A stretch of DNA of 64,000 nt from Desmonostoc muscorum FACHB-395 (GCF_014698035.1 NZ_JACJSF010000002.1:176301-240300), one strand, 5' to 3'; shown: positions 18,377 through 27,183, numbered from the stretch's first letter. Notes: generated by a model not told the origin, from the sequence alone. Translations and numbers: made by a program.

Positions 18377-18520
18377 CGCGATCGCACCCGTTTACCTCAG
18401 ATCGGAATTGCTGGGGTGATTACCAAACCTTTTAAACCCAACTCTATTTACAAAGAAGTTATAGAAATTCTGGGTTGGGACAATTAATATTGAAGTTTTG
18501 TAACAAATCCTATATCTTCA
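18377..18520 (+). pseudogene. Receiver-domain fragment, duplicate of the 14383-14760 gene
   Basis: Encodes only the last 37 residues of a receiver (QIGIAGVITKPF to ILGWDN), almost identical to the end of the single receiver at 14383-14760. DNA similarity continues past the stop codon (ATTGAAGTTTTG) for about 40 bases. The N-terminal two thirds, including the phospho-acceptor Asp, are absent. A start upstream in unrelated sequence would give an 82-codon frame, but this is not a functional receiver. Confidence 0.8.
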
Positions 18521-18601
18521 TTAGTTTTTTATTTTTTGGATTTATCTTTCTTAGTTACAGATAAAAATATTTTGAATGATAGGAAAGTCTAATTAAATGA
18601 A

Positions 18602-19024
18602 ATGAATATAGTAAAGGAGGTAAATACAATTAGCAAAACGATATTGCTAATTGATGATGAATTGAATGTACGTGAGATAGTAAAACTTTGCCTCCAAGAT
18701 TTAGCTGGTTGGAATGTGGTGACAGCAGATTCTCCATTGGAAGGATTACAGAGTGCAGTACGCGATAGTCCCGATGCAATTGTATTAGATATCTCAATCC
18801 GTGATACTGCTAGTTTTGAACTTATAAATAAAATCAGAAATAATCCAGAAACTCAAGCTATTCCTGTAGTCCTGCTTAGTGCTAAAGTAGTACGATGGCT
18901 GAATTCGCAAATTCTGCGACAGTATGAAGTTGCAGGTGTAATTCTCAAACCTTTTGATCCAGTTACTCTACCTGCTCAGATTGCTACACTGCTGGATTGG
19001 GATTTCACTTCACTAATCAATTAA
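18602..19024 (+). CDS. Single-domain response regulator, paralogue
   Basis: Receiver of 140 residues (131 if it starts at ATT 18629), with DDE pocket, acceptor Asp in IVLDIS, a Ser in LLSAK and Lys in LKPFDP. It is a diverged paralogue of the receiver at 14383-14760. The Asp-x-x-M-P loop is altered to DISIRDTAS. AAAGGAGG lies inside the frame, eight bases before an ATT codon that aligns with the first Met of the paralogue. The ATG at 18602 has no comparable Shine-Dalgarno. I give the ATG form as the conventional choice. Neighbours suggest a role in the same phosphorelay. Confidence 0.85.
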   Translation: MNIVKEVNTISKTILLIDDELNVREIVKLCLQDLAGWNVVTADSPLEGLQSAVRDSPDAIVLDISIRDTASFELINKIRNNPETQAIPVVLLSAKVVRWLNSQILRQYEVAGVILKPFDPVTLPAQIATLLDWDFTSLIN

Positions 19025-19228
19025 AGAATGTGTAAAACATCCAAATACAAGTAAGTGGGCGTAAATAATTGTTGTTGGGATAGGGCAATAGGCATAAGGG
19101 TTTTAGCCTAGTTAATTTTCCTTTACATAGTTTGATTTTATTCTGCCAACTTACTTATAGAAATACGCTTGGGTTAGTGCCAAAATCCTTAAACTGCATA
19201 GTGGTCTATCGCATTAATTTTGCTAGGT

Positions 19229-19284
19229 TTGTAGTGAGCGATTTATCGCTCAAATCAAGGACTAAAGTCCTTACTACGAACTTT
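19229..19284. repeat. Small inverted-repeat unit
   Basis: TTTGTAGTGAGCGATTTATCGCTCA holds the palindrome AGCGATTTATCGCT, followed by AAGGACTAAAGTCCTT and CTACGAAC. Outer ends TTTGTAGT / ACTACGAA are near-complementary. The AGTCCTTACTAC part is shared with 3924-3940. Confidence 0.6.
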
Positions 19285-19340
19285 TATAACCCTTCAGAAT
19301 TAATGAGACAGACCAATAGTGGTTCCAATACTTGTCGGTT

Positions 19341-19412
19341 AAGGGGAAAAGGGGAAGGTGGGGCCCCCTCTGGGGATAAGGGGCGGGGGAAAGGGGAAAG
19401 AAAAAACCTTTA
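19341..19412. repeat. Dispersed repeat B, copy 2 (inverted)
   Basis: Reverse complement of 6822-6879 with extra G-rich sequence in the middle. Purine-rich strand with GGGGCCCCCTCTGGGG at its centre. Confidence 0.65.
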
Positions 19413-19692
19413 ACCTTGCAGGAGTAAGCGGTTCATTCTCTTATCCCTCAAAATTAATGCGATAGACCAGTAATATTCCCCATGCTGTATGGGCTGTGAA
19501 ACCGCGCGTTACCTGGAATGACCAAAATAGCTTTATGATTCTCTACAAAACCATATTTGAAAATATTGTGGTAGTAAACCTAAATATTCTCAAGCTCAGT
19601 CTGAAACATAGTAAATTACTTAAAAGTGATTCGTGCAATCTGGGTATTGAACGTTCTTCCAGGGTCAAATAAAGTGCAGGGAGATGAAAAGT

Positions 19693-19902
19693 ATGGCTGA
19701 ACACCCATTTCATGACCAACTGAGTTTAGAGGAACAAGCTGAAAAGCTTGGAAAGCAAGCAGTAAGTTTGGGTCTGATTCCCAGTTTTGTGGTGCATTAC
19801 TTTCCAGATACTTGGGTATTTTATATACCTAATGAAAGTCAATCAGAAGCGCTGACACCAGAAGAGGCATACTTTCGTTTAAAGCAACTGGTTAAACAGT
19901 AG
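19693..19902 (+). CDS. Small conserved-looking protein, function unknown
   Basis: About 69 residues starting MAEHPFHDQ. This ATG is chosen because AGGGAG lies nine bases upstream; the in-frame ATG at 19684 directly abuts that Shine-Dalgarno. The sequence is soluble and acidic, with an amphipathic N-terminal helix, a hydrophobic beta-type centre (FVVHYFPDTWVFYIP) and a helical end beginning TPEEAYFRLKQL. I do not recognise the family. It precedes the REC/thioredoxin-reductase gene on the same strand with a 64-base gap, so co-transcription is possible. Confidence 0.65.
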   Translation: MAEHPFHDQLSLEEQAEKLGKQAVSLGLIPSFVVHYFPDTWVFYIPNESQSEALTPEEAYFRLKQLVKQ

Positions 19903-19966
19903 ATATTTTAACGACAAATTTTTGAAGATAACAGCTAAGTACTGTAATTGTTAAGTAACAGTAGTT

Positions 19967-21631
19967 ATGGCGAAACCTGCAATTTTAACCGTCGATGACG
20001 ATCCAGAAGTGTTGCAAGCGGTGTCACGAGACTTGCGGCATCAGTATGGCGATCGCTTCCGTATTGTTCGGGCAGATTCCGGTATTACCGCTCTGGACGC
20101 GGTACAGCAACTCAAATTACGGAATGAAGCAGTTGCTTTATTCTTGGTGGATCAAAGAATGCCTCAAATGGGAGGTGTGGAGTTCCTTGAACAGGCAAAA
20201 GTCATCTTTCCTGATGCCAAACGTGCTTTGCTGACGGCCTATGCAGATACGGATGCTGCGATTAAATCAATTAATAGTGCCAGGCTTGATTATTACCTAC
20301 TCAAGCCCTGGAATCCACCAGAAGAGCGGCTATATCCAGTTTTGGATGATTTACTAGATGACTGGCTAGCAGGATTCCGTCCACCCTTTGAAGGGATTCG
20401 AGTCATTGGTAATCGCTGGTCGCCTTTTTCCCATCAGGTAAAAGACTTTTTGGCGCGTAACCAGATTCCCTACAAGTGGTTGGATATTGAACTAGAGCCA
20501 AATGCAGCCAAATTAATAGAATACGCCCAAGCTGATGGCAGGCAGCAATTGCCCTTGGTGCTGTTTCCCGATGGTTCCCGATTAATCCAACCATCTAATT
20601 TAGAGATTGCCGCTAAAATTGGGCTGCAAACCCAGGCAGAGCGACCATTTTATGACTTGGCGATCGTCGGTGCTGGCCCTGCTGGACTGGCAGCCGCAGT
20701 CTATGGCGCTTCTGAGGGATTGAGTACAGTGTTAATTGAGCGTGAAGCACCAGGCGGTCAAGCAGGCACAAGTTCGCGCATTGAAAACTATTTAGGATTT
20801 CCTGTTGGCTTGAGCGGCAGCGATTTAGCCAGGCGGGGAGTCACTCAGGCGCGGCGATTTGGGGTAGAAATCCTCACTCCTCAAGTAGTAACTGGAGTTA
20901 AGCTGCAAGATCCTTATCGGGTTCTGCAATTGGCGGATGGCAGTGAGATTAGTTGCCATGCACTTTTAGTTGCAACCGGAGTTTCCTACCGTTGGCTAAA
21001 TGTCCCAGGAGCCGAAAAGCTGACAGGAGCCGGAATTTATTACGGTGCTGCCATGACTGAGGCGATCGCCTGTAGCAATGAAGAGGTTTACCTCATAGGT
21101 GGGGCAAATTCTGCCGGACAAGCAGCAATGCACTTTTCTAAATATGCCAGCAAAGTGATTATGCTGGTGCGGGGCGAGTCGCTTTCATTGAGTATGTCCC
21201 AATACTTGATTGACCAAATTGCGGCGACTGCAAATATCCAAGTTTGTACAGATTGCAGCGTTGTGGAAGTCAAGGGAGATGAACATCTAGAAGAAATTGT
21301 GATTGCCCATGCCAAGACTGGACAAACTGAAACCATGCCAGCGCGATCGCTTTTCATCTTCATTGGTGCTATCCCCAAAACTGATTGGCTCGATGGTATT
21401 ATTCGACGCGATACTCAAGGATTTATCGTCACAGGCCCCGACTTAACGCAAAATGGCAAATCTCCTCTAGGTTGGCCTTTGGAACGCTCACCTTTCTTGC
21501 TAGAATCCAACGTTCCTGGCATATTTGCAGCCGGAGATGTGCGATCTGGATCAATTAAGCGGGTGGCATCCGGTGTGGGTGAAGGCTCGATCGCTATTCA
21601 ATTCGTTCACCGCTACCTGAGCAATGTTTAG
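19967..21631 (+). CDS. Receiver/thioredoxin-reductase-like fusion flavoprotein
   Basis: Three modules in 554 residues: a receiver (1-130, acceptor Asp62, Lys in LKPW), a glutaredoxin-like fold (about 144-220) and an FAD/NAD(P)-binding thioredoxin-reductase-type module (about 228-554, GAGPAG near 235-240, second nucleotide motif GGANSAG, C-terminal GIFAAGDVRSG). Neither redox site is intact. The glutaredoxin loop reads WSPFSH instead of CPYC, and the CATC site of thioredoxin reductase is replaced by YYGAAM. It therefore binds flavin but probably does not reduce disulfides; a diaphorase or redox-sensing role is an inference. The kinase 31 bases downstream is the likely partner for the receiver. 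Confidence 0.87.
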   Translation: MAKPAILTVDDDPEVLQAVSRDLRHQYGDRFRIVRADSGITALDAVQQLKLRNEAVALFLVDQRMPQMGGVEFLEQAKVIFPDAKRALLTAYADTDAAIKSINSARLDYYLLKPWNPPEERLYPVLDDLLDDWLAGFRPPFEGIRVIGNRWSPFSHQVKDFLARNQIPYKWLDIELEPNAAKLIEYAQADGRQQLPLVLFPDGSRLIQPSNLEIAAKIGLQTQAERPFYDLAIVGAGPAGLAAAVYGASEGLSTVLIEREAPGGQAGTSSRIENYLGFPVGLSGSDLARRGVTQARRFGVEILTPQVVTGVKLQDPYRVLQLADGSEISCHALLVATGVSYRWLNVPGAEKLTGAGIYYGAAMTEAIACSNEEVYLIGGANSAGQAAMHFSKYASKVIMLVRGESLSLSMSQYLIDQIAATANIQVCTDCSVVEVKGDEHLEEIVIAHAKTGQTETMPARSLFIFIGAIPKTDWLDGIIRRDTQGFIVTGPDLTQNGKSPLGWPLERSPFLLESNVPGIFAAGDVRSGSIKRVASGVGEGSIAIQFVHRYLSNV

Positions 21632-21662
21632 CTGGAACAGGAAAAACTAAGGAGGTTGATTC

Positions 21663-23069
21663 ATGTTGTGTATTGAAGAATTGATCAACTTAGACCCGTT
21701 TCAACAGCTTTCTCAAGAGCAATTGGAGTGGGTTTGCGATCGCGCTCAAACAGTTGAACTTTCTGGTGGAGAAGTGTTGTCTCATGAGGGAGACCCTGCA
21801 TGTCGCTTATTTATCTTAGTCAAAGGTAAAATCAACATCACCCGCCGCAGTGAAGGAGTTGAAATTCCCATCGGGCAACACGAAGCCCCATCCTTTTTTG
21901 GTGAAATTCCAGTCCTCACAGATGAACCTGCACCTGTCACAATGCGGGCATTGACAAATTGCCACCTCTATCAATTAAAAGGAGAAGATTTCCGTAAACT
22001 GCTCCATGAATGTCGTAATTTTGAGCGGATGGTCTTCCGCATTATGGAACGTCGGATGCGGGGATTAGAGTCTTTTATTCGGGGACGGGAAAAGATGGCG
22101 GCTTTAGGGACACTTTCCGCCGGTCTAGCTCATGAACTCAACAACCCAGCTTCAGCCCTCGTTCGGACTTTAGGGGAAATGCCAGCCGCTATCCTGGAAC
22201 TACAACGAATGAACTTAGTTTATGGGCAACGCAATGTTGAAGAAGCCCATACTCAAGACTGGTTGAGAATCCGGGATCAAGGCTATGATGCGATTTTAAA
22301 TAATCGCCTAGATCCAGTGACATTAAGCGATCGCGAAAATGTCTTGCTGGAATGGTTAGAAGATTATGGTGTGAAGCAGGCATGGAAATTAGCCGAACCT
22401 TTAGCAGAAGGTGGTGTTGAGGTCGAAACCCTAGATAAGATGATGGAACGTTGGCGCAACGACGAGACTGAATTGCGAGAAATGGGATTGCACTGGCTAT
22501 CGCTCTCATTTGAAGTCATGTCAATGATTAAACATGGTTTACGAGGAGCCGAGAGAATTTCCGAACTTGTGCAAGCGATGAAGTCATACTCTTACCTCGA
22601 TCAAGGCGTTCAGCAAGAAGTCGATGTGCATCAAGGTTTAGAAGATACATTGCGACTGTTTGTTCATAAACTCAAGTGCGGCATCCAAGTACAACGTAAT
22701 TACGAGCAACATCTTCCCAAAATTCTTGCTTATGGGAGTGAACTAAATCAGGTGTGGACGAATTTGATTGATAATGCCATAGATGCAATGGATGGTAAGG
22801 GACTGCTGGAAATTACAACACACCATTGCGATCGCTTTGCCCATATTGACATCATCGATTCTGGTAGTGGAATTCCACCTGAAATTAAAACCCGCATTTT
22901 TGAACCTTTCTTCACCACCAAATCAGTGGGGCGTGGTTCTGGACTCGGCTTGGAAACTGTTCGCCGGATTGTAGAAAATCGTCATCACGGTACACTCTCA
23001 TTTGAATCACAGCCAGGTAGAACTTGTTTCACTATTTGCTTGCCCAAGTCAGCCCCTTTAGGGAATTAA
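21663..23069 (+). CDS. Cyclic-nucleotide-domain histidine kinase
   Basis: Soluble sensor kinase of 468 residues. An N-terminal cNMP-binding/Crp-type domain (about 5-125, with FFGEIPVLTDEPAPVTMRA, the phosphate-cassette region) is followed by a kinase core with GLAHELNNPASAL (His157), a long helical insert, and HATPase_c (NLIDNAIDAMDG, DSGSGIP, GSGLGLETV). The cassette lacks the canonical Arg-Ala-Ala of high-affinity cAMP sites, so the ligand is uncertain. A strong AGGAGG precedes the start, 31 bases after the flavoprotein gene, so the two form an operon and probably a kinase-regulator pair. Confidence 0.9.
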   Translation: MLCIEELINLDPFQQLSQEQLEWVCDRAQTVELSGGEVLSHEGDPACRLFILVKGKINITRRSEGVEIPIGQHEAPSFFGEIPVLTDEPAPVTMRALTNCHLYQLKGEDFRKLLHECRNFERMVFRIMERRMRGLESFIRGREKMAALGTLSAGLAHELNNPASALVRTLGEMPAAILELQRMNLVYGQRNVEEAHTQDWLRIRDQGYDAILNNRLDPVTLSDRENVLLEWLEDYGVKQAWKLAEPLAEGGVEVETLDKMMERWRNDETELREMGLHWLSLSFEVMSMIKHGLRGAERISELVQAMKSYSYLDQGVQQEVDVHQGLEDTLRLFVHKLKCGIQVQRNYEQHLPKILAYGSELNQVWTNLIDNAIDAMDGKGLLEITTHHCDRFAHIDIIDSGSGIPPEIKTRIFEPFFTTKSVGRGSGLGLETVRRIVENRHHGTLSFESQPGRTCFTICLPKSAPLGN

Positions 23070-23393
23070 AAATTAAAAATTAAAGATTAAAAATTAAAGA
23101 CAATCAGTGGGAGCCTGTCTGACTTTTCACGGCATCTGGAAAACCTCACTTCTATTTCTCTCTCCAACTTAGCTACGGTGTACACACAAGTACTATCTGA
23201 AAGGGTTTCAGGCGTTATAGACCCCTTAAATTGTCATTACGAGCGCAGTGATAACGGAGCGAAGTAATCACATAATCCTGTAGTTAAAGTCGATTGCTTG
23301 TCTGCGACACGCTCTTGCGAACGTCGTTCCTCCTCTCTACGAGACGCTGCGCGAACGCTCCGGACAGGCTTCAAGAGCGATCGCAGCCCCGGC
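23070..23393. other. Gene-free stretch with repeat units
   Basis: Begins with AAAATTAAAAATTAAAGATT repeats just after the kinase stop. Bases about 23238-23270 (GAGCGCAGTGATAACGGAGCGAAG) and 23320-23370 (ACGAGACGCTGCGCGAACGCTCCGGACAGGC) are dispersed palindromic units. No gene. Confidence 0.5.
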
Positions 23394-23435
23394 GGATACC
23401 GTTGGCGAATTCCCCAAACAGCTAAACTGAACCGA

Positions 23436-24285
23436 TTAGTTCAGCAATGAAACGATTGAGAACCTTGCACAAGTCAAGCTACGTGGCTTGGTTTGTGCGC
23501 GGGTGCAGTGAGAGCGAACAGGACAAATTGAACAATCGCCAGCACGGAAGTTAATACGAATTACTTGGTTTCCATCAGCATCTTGAGTTTTTTTCCAACG
23601 GATACTGCGCTTGTAAACAAAAGCCATCTGCCCCAATGAGGATAGCCAATGCTTCTCGCTCACTCGTAGTTTTGGGCAGTCGATAATCTTCAAAACGTTT
23701 TGAATATCGGTCGTACCACTCAGGAGGAGCCAGTAACTTAAGCCAACCTGGGTCAACTTCTGCTACAGCGTTCAAAGCATACCTGAGAGTTTCCCCTAGA
23801 TTTTCTAATCGACTTAATTCTCTGACTACTGCCAGAATATGGGTAGAATCGGTGCGCTGTTTTCCTCTGGCTGATAGTAGTTTTAATTCCTGAAATCTTG
23901 AGAGCATCTTGTCTAGTATTTGCAGCTCGATTCCCCCGGCAATTAGTCGGTCACGGAATTCGCTCAAAACACTAAAATCAAAGCCTGAGTCGGTTAATTC
24001 TAACGATAAAGCATATTTCCAATCAATTCTTGCTCGTACTGAAGAAGCTGCTTGTCTATCAGACAGGTTTTCTAAGAATTGCATTATCAGTACCATCGCT
24101 AGTCGCCACGGTGCTTGTGCTAACTGCCCCCTTAGAGGATATACAGATGCAAAGTCTTCATCCTGAAACAAGATTCCCAGTTCGTCGCGCAAGCGCATAT
24201 ATAAATTACCTTTTGGAAATGCAGCCTTGGCTACACGTACCGTTTCATCGGGAATAGGAGGAATTTCTTCGAGATGTAAGCACAT
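23436..24285 (-). pseudogene. IS1182-like transposase, frameshifted and internally deleted
   Basis: The N-terminal 200 residues are a typical DUF772/IS1182-type transposase start (FPKGNLYMRLRDELG, PWRLAMVLIMQFLENLSDRQA, RARIDWKYAL, TDSTHILAVVRELSRLE). After ERIAL-type sequence near 23640 the frame shifts. The second frame resumes with the late Cys-rich segment (DCSICPVRSHCTRAQTKPRSLT). The catalytic DDE middle is missing, so it cannot transpose. The full-length protein should be about 480-550 residues. Confidence 0.75.
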
Positions 24286-24352
24286 ATACTGCCTCCAAAG
24301 GTATTTCTTCTAGTTTATTGATAATTGAGGCAGCTAACGTAATTTTTTATTA

Positions 24353-24400
24353 CCGTGTAATACATGGAAAGATAGTTCTACCTTTCCATGTATTACACGG
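24353..24400. repeat. Perfect 19-bp inverted repeat
   Basis: Arms CCGTGTAATACATGGAAAG and CTTTCCATGTATTACACGG, separated by 10 bases. It lies upstream of the transposase remnant, inside the bounding inverted repeats. No T-run follows on either strand, so it is not a standard terminator. Confidence 0.85.
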
Positions 24401-24519
24401 AAAAATGACTGTTTTTATATTAAGTAATATTTCGCCAACGGTATCCCCACCGTAGGCGATCGCAATTTGGTATAAGTTGACCATTATCTGATTGATAACG
24501 GCCACTTAATTAATTACCC

Positions 24520-25611
24520 CTACACATTAAATCGGAACAACATTACATCCCCTTCTTGCACAACATATTCTTTTCCTTCACTGCGAACCAACCCTTTTTC
24601 CTTCGCAGCATTCATCGAACCAGTTGTTACCAAATCTTTATAAGCGACAGTTTCAGCGCGAATAAATCCCCGCTCAAAATCACTGTGAATTACACCAGCA
24701 GCTTGAGGTGCAGACATTCCGGCATTAATTGTCCAAGCGCGGGTTTCTTTAGGGCCGCAGGTAAAATATGTCCGCAAGCCGAGAAGCGAGTAAGTTGCCC
24801 GAATCAACGATTTCAAACCGCCTTCTTCCACACCTAAAGATGCAAGAAAATCAGCTTTATCTTCCTCTGGTAATTCCACTAATTCAGCTTCAACTTGAGC
24901 CGAAACTATCACAACTTGGGCATTTTCTGTTGCTGCGATTTGCCGCACTGTTTCCACAAAATGATTACCAGTTGCCAACTCATCTTCAGATACATTCGCG
25001 GCGTAGATAATCGGTTTATAAGTGAGCAAATCCAGCCCTTTAATAATGACTTCTTCTTCTTCATTCAAACTTATCTGACGCACCGATTTACCTTCATTTA
25101 AAGCCGCAGCTAATTTTTCTAAAACTGTGATTTCAAACTGTGCATCTTTGTTGGTACGAGCTTGTTTGCGAGTGCGATCAATTCGCCGCTCAATTTGTGA
25201 TAAATCTGATAAACCTAATTCTATATTAATGATTTCAATATCTCGTGCTGGATCAACAGAACCAGCAACGTGGATAATATCGTCATTTTCAAAACAACGT
25301 ACCACATGGACAATCGCATCAACTTCTCGGATGTGGGACAGGAATTGATTTCCTAGTCCCTCACCCTGACTTGCACCTTTAACTAAACCGGCAATATCTA
25401 CAAATTCCACCCGCGCCGGGATAGTTTGTACCGAAGTGGCAATCTTAGCAAGAACATTTAACCGTTCATCCGGTACTGCGACAACGCCGACATTCGGTTC
25501 AATCGTGCAAAAAGGGAAGTTAGCTGCTTCTGCCTTGGCATTAGCAACTACAGCATTAAATAAAGTAGATTTTCCGACGTTGGGAAGTCCGACAATTCCG
25601 GCTCTTAGCAT
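24520..25611 (-). CDS. ychF: Redox-regulated ATPase YchF
   Basis: OBG-family P-loop protein of 363 residues, the usual length. Walker A is GLPNVGKSTLFNA at the N-terminus and G3 is DIAGLVKGASQGEGLGNQFL. G4 is NVSE (NxxE rather than NKxD), which explains the ATP preference of YchF. A helical insertion follows (about 130-200) and a C-terminal TGS-like domain ends FRFNV. YchF binds ribosomes and influences stress responses in other bacteria. The ATG at 25611 is the standard start. It stands alone, with the decayed IS on one side and a proline-rich frame upstream. Confidence 0.97.
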   Translation of the reverse strand: MLRAGIVGLPNVGKSTLFNAVVANAKAEAANFPFCTIEPNVGVVAVPDERLNVLAKIATSVQTIPARVEFVDIAGLVKGASQGEGLGNQFLSHIREVDAIVHVVRCFENDDIIHVAGSVDPARDIEIINIELGLSDLSQIERRIDRTRKQARTNKDAQFEITVLEKLAAALNEGKSVRQISLNEEEEVIIKGLDLLTYKPIIYAANVSEDELATGNHFVETVRQIAATENAQVVIVSAQVEAELVELPEEDKADFLASLGVEEGGLKSLIRATYSLLGLRTYFTCGPKETRAWTINAGMSAPQAAGVIHSDFERGFIRAETVAYKDLVTTGSMNAAKEKGLVRSEGKEYVVQEGDVMLFRFNV

Positions 25612-25656
25612 TTTGGATTTTAGATGTGAGATTTTGGATTACATTACCAAGGTAAT

Positions 25657-25884
25657 CTAAACAGGTTCCGGTATGGTTTGGGGAATTGGCCCTGGAACCG
25701 TCTGAGGAATAGGAGCAGGTACTGTTTCTGGTACAGGCCCCGGCAAGGGTTGAGGAATCGCTGGCCCCGGTACAGGTTCAGGACTAGGTAGCGGATTCGG
25801 CTCAGGATTGGGGCTAGGTAGCGGACTCGGGCCAGGAGTAGGAATTTGTGGTTCTGGTATAGAAATCGCAGTAAAATTAATCAT
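25657..25884 (-). CDS. Proline-rich low-complexity small protein
   Basis: Possible gene of 75 residues. After a short start (MINFTAISI) it is made of PEP, PGP, PIPQ and PLPSP units, over a third proline. There is no signal peptide, no clear Shine-Dalgarno and no family I recognise. It ends 46 bases before ychF on the same strand. The Pro/Gly/Glu codons form a repetitive CTGGTACAGG / GGAATTGG pattern, so it may be an expanded repeat rather than a selected protein. Confidence 0.4.
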   Translation of the reverse strand: MINFTAISIPEPQIPTPGPSPLPSPNPEPNPLPSPEPVPGPAIPQPLPGPVPETVPAPIPQTVPGPIPQTIPEPV

Positions 25885-26071
25885 CGTAAGTCTAAATTAA
25901 ATTATTCAACCTTCCCACGCTAGATGACAACCTCATCTGTTGACATCTCCCCAAATACCTATACCCACGAATACATCCTTTAATAATTTACCCCTCTTCT
26001 GATTCTCTGCGTCCCTCCGCGCCCCTTTGCGTTTAAACTCCACCCCTCAATTCCCCACCATTTGCACAAAA

Positions 26072-26308
26072 CTACTCCTCCTTAACCTTTTCCACCACCT
26101 CCGGCACTGGATCGTAACCACCTGGATGAAACGGATGACAGCGCAAAATCCGCCGAGTTGCCATCCAGCTACCACGTAACACTCCAAATCGTTCAATAGC
26201 TTCAATAGCATACATCGAACAAGTTGGTTGAAAGCGACAAGTTGGGAGAAACAACGGCGAGATAAACATTCGGTAGCCCCGAATCAGCCAAATAAATAAT
26301 AGTTTCAT
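26072..26308 (-). CDS. yidD: Membrane protein insertion efficiency factor YidD
   Basis: Small amphipathic membrane-associated protein of 78 residues that assists YidC-dependent insertion. The family signature is complete: an N-terminal hydrophobic helix with [10 protein letters not shown], then [18 protein letters not shown] and [17 protein letters not shown]. The three conserved cysteines are present. It is not next to rnpA or yidC here, as it is in many bacteria. A phytol-kinase gene diverges from it. Confidence 0.95.
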   Translation of the reverse strand: MKLLFIWLIRGYRMFISPLFLPTCRFQPTCSMYAIEAIERFGVLRGSWMATRRILRCHPFHPGGYDPVPEVVEKVKEE

Positions 26309-26369
26309 TGCAGTTACCTAAATCTTATAAATTAGTAACAGAGGTAAAATTTTTCATTTTGTTACATCT

Positions 26370-27071
26370 TTGTTGATTACATTTTCTGACTTAACCTCAA
26401 TTCCGGTTTTATGGCTGCAAATTGCAATTACTGCAATTTGGGTGTTACTCATCCTCGTAATTGCATGGGTGGTAAACCGCTTTGCCGACAAGCCAGAAAT
26501 CGTGCGGAAGATAGTTCATATTGGCACTGGTAATGTAATTTTACTTGCTTGGTGGCTAGATATCCCCGCCAGTGTAGGGATTACAGCTTCCATTCTAGCG
26601 AGTGCAATCACCTTATTATCCTACCGATTGCCTATTCTTCCTGGTATTAATAGCGTTGGGCGGCAAAGTTTCGGGACATTTTTTTACTCTGTTAGTTTCG
26701 GTATTTTAGTTGCCAGCTTCTGGTACTTACAACAACCCCAGTACGCAGCACTAGGAATTTTGATCATGACTTGGGGAGATGGACTAGCAGCCTTAATTGG
26801 ACAACGCTTTGGTACACACAAATATAAAGTCTTTGGCACACAAAAAAGTTGGGAAGGCTCCCTAACTATGATGCTGGTTAGCTATTTCATCAGTATTTTG
26901 ATTTTAGTTGGAAATCAAGGAAACAGTTGGCAAACTTGGGTAATATCACTTGCGGTTGCATTTATCGCTACAGTTTTAGAGGCTTTTTCTTTTTTGGGTA
27001 TTGACAATTTGACAGTCCCTTTGGGTAGTGCAACCCTTGCCTTCTTTTTAAGTCAGTTAGTCTATTTCTAA
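26370..27071 (+). CDS. Phytol/dolichol kinase family membrane protein
   Basis: Polytopic membrane protein of 233 residues with about seven hydrophobic helices. It belongs to the SEC59/VTE5 group of CTP-dependent lipid-alcohol kinases: RKIVHIGTGNV near residue 50, TWGDGLAALIGQRFG, and KVFGTQKSWEGSLTM near 155. In cyanobacteria the VTE5-like member phosphorylates phytol released from chlorophyll, feeding tocopherol and phylloquinone synthesis; phytol as substrate is inferred. The start is TTG; a further in-frame TTG follows at once. No Shine-Dalgarno is clear. Confidence 0.85.
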   Translation: MLITFSDLTSIPVLWLQIAITAIWVLLILVIAWVVNRFADKPEIVRKIVHIGTGNVILLAWWLDIPASVGITASILASAITLLSYRLPILPGINSVGRQSFGTFFYSVSFGILVASFWYLQQPQYAALGILIMTWGDGLAALIGQRFGTHKYKVFGTQKSWEGSLTMMLVSYFISILILVGNQGNSWQTWVISLAVAFIATVLEAFSFLGIDNLTVPLGSATLAFFLSQLVYF

Positions 27072-27183
27072 TTGAGAAAACAAGAGATACTTGCCAGATA
27101 CGTTTCTCTAAATATCTAGTTCAGCACTCTTCTATCCCCAATCAATTAACCTAGAAATAACGCTCTTAATACTGGATAAAGTC

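Larger units (their letters stand above)
19025..19692. other. Gene-free stretch with two repeat units
   Basis: No credible gene. It contains a fold-back unit at 19229-19284 and a purine-rich unit at 19341-19412, described separately. The remaining AT-rich sequence before the small gene at 19693 shows nothing recognisable. Confidence 0.5.
23394..24446. mobile_element. Decayed insertion sequence bounded by inverted repeats
   Basis: GGATACCGTTGGCGAA at 23394-23409 is repeated as its exact reverse complement at 24431-24446. Outside each, a further GCGATCGC lies at matching distance, so the similarity extends to about 33 bases. Between them is a broken IS1182-like transposase. No flanking target duplication is evident. 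The ends could alternatively be two copies of a dispersed repeat. Confidence 0.5.

Noticed and set aside
24353..24400. Transcription terminator
   Set aside because: Although the stem is perfect, neither strand has a T-run after it.
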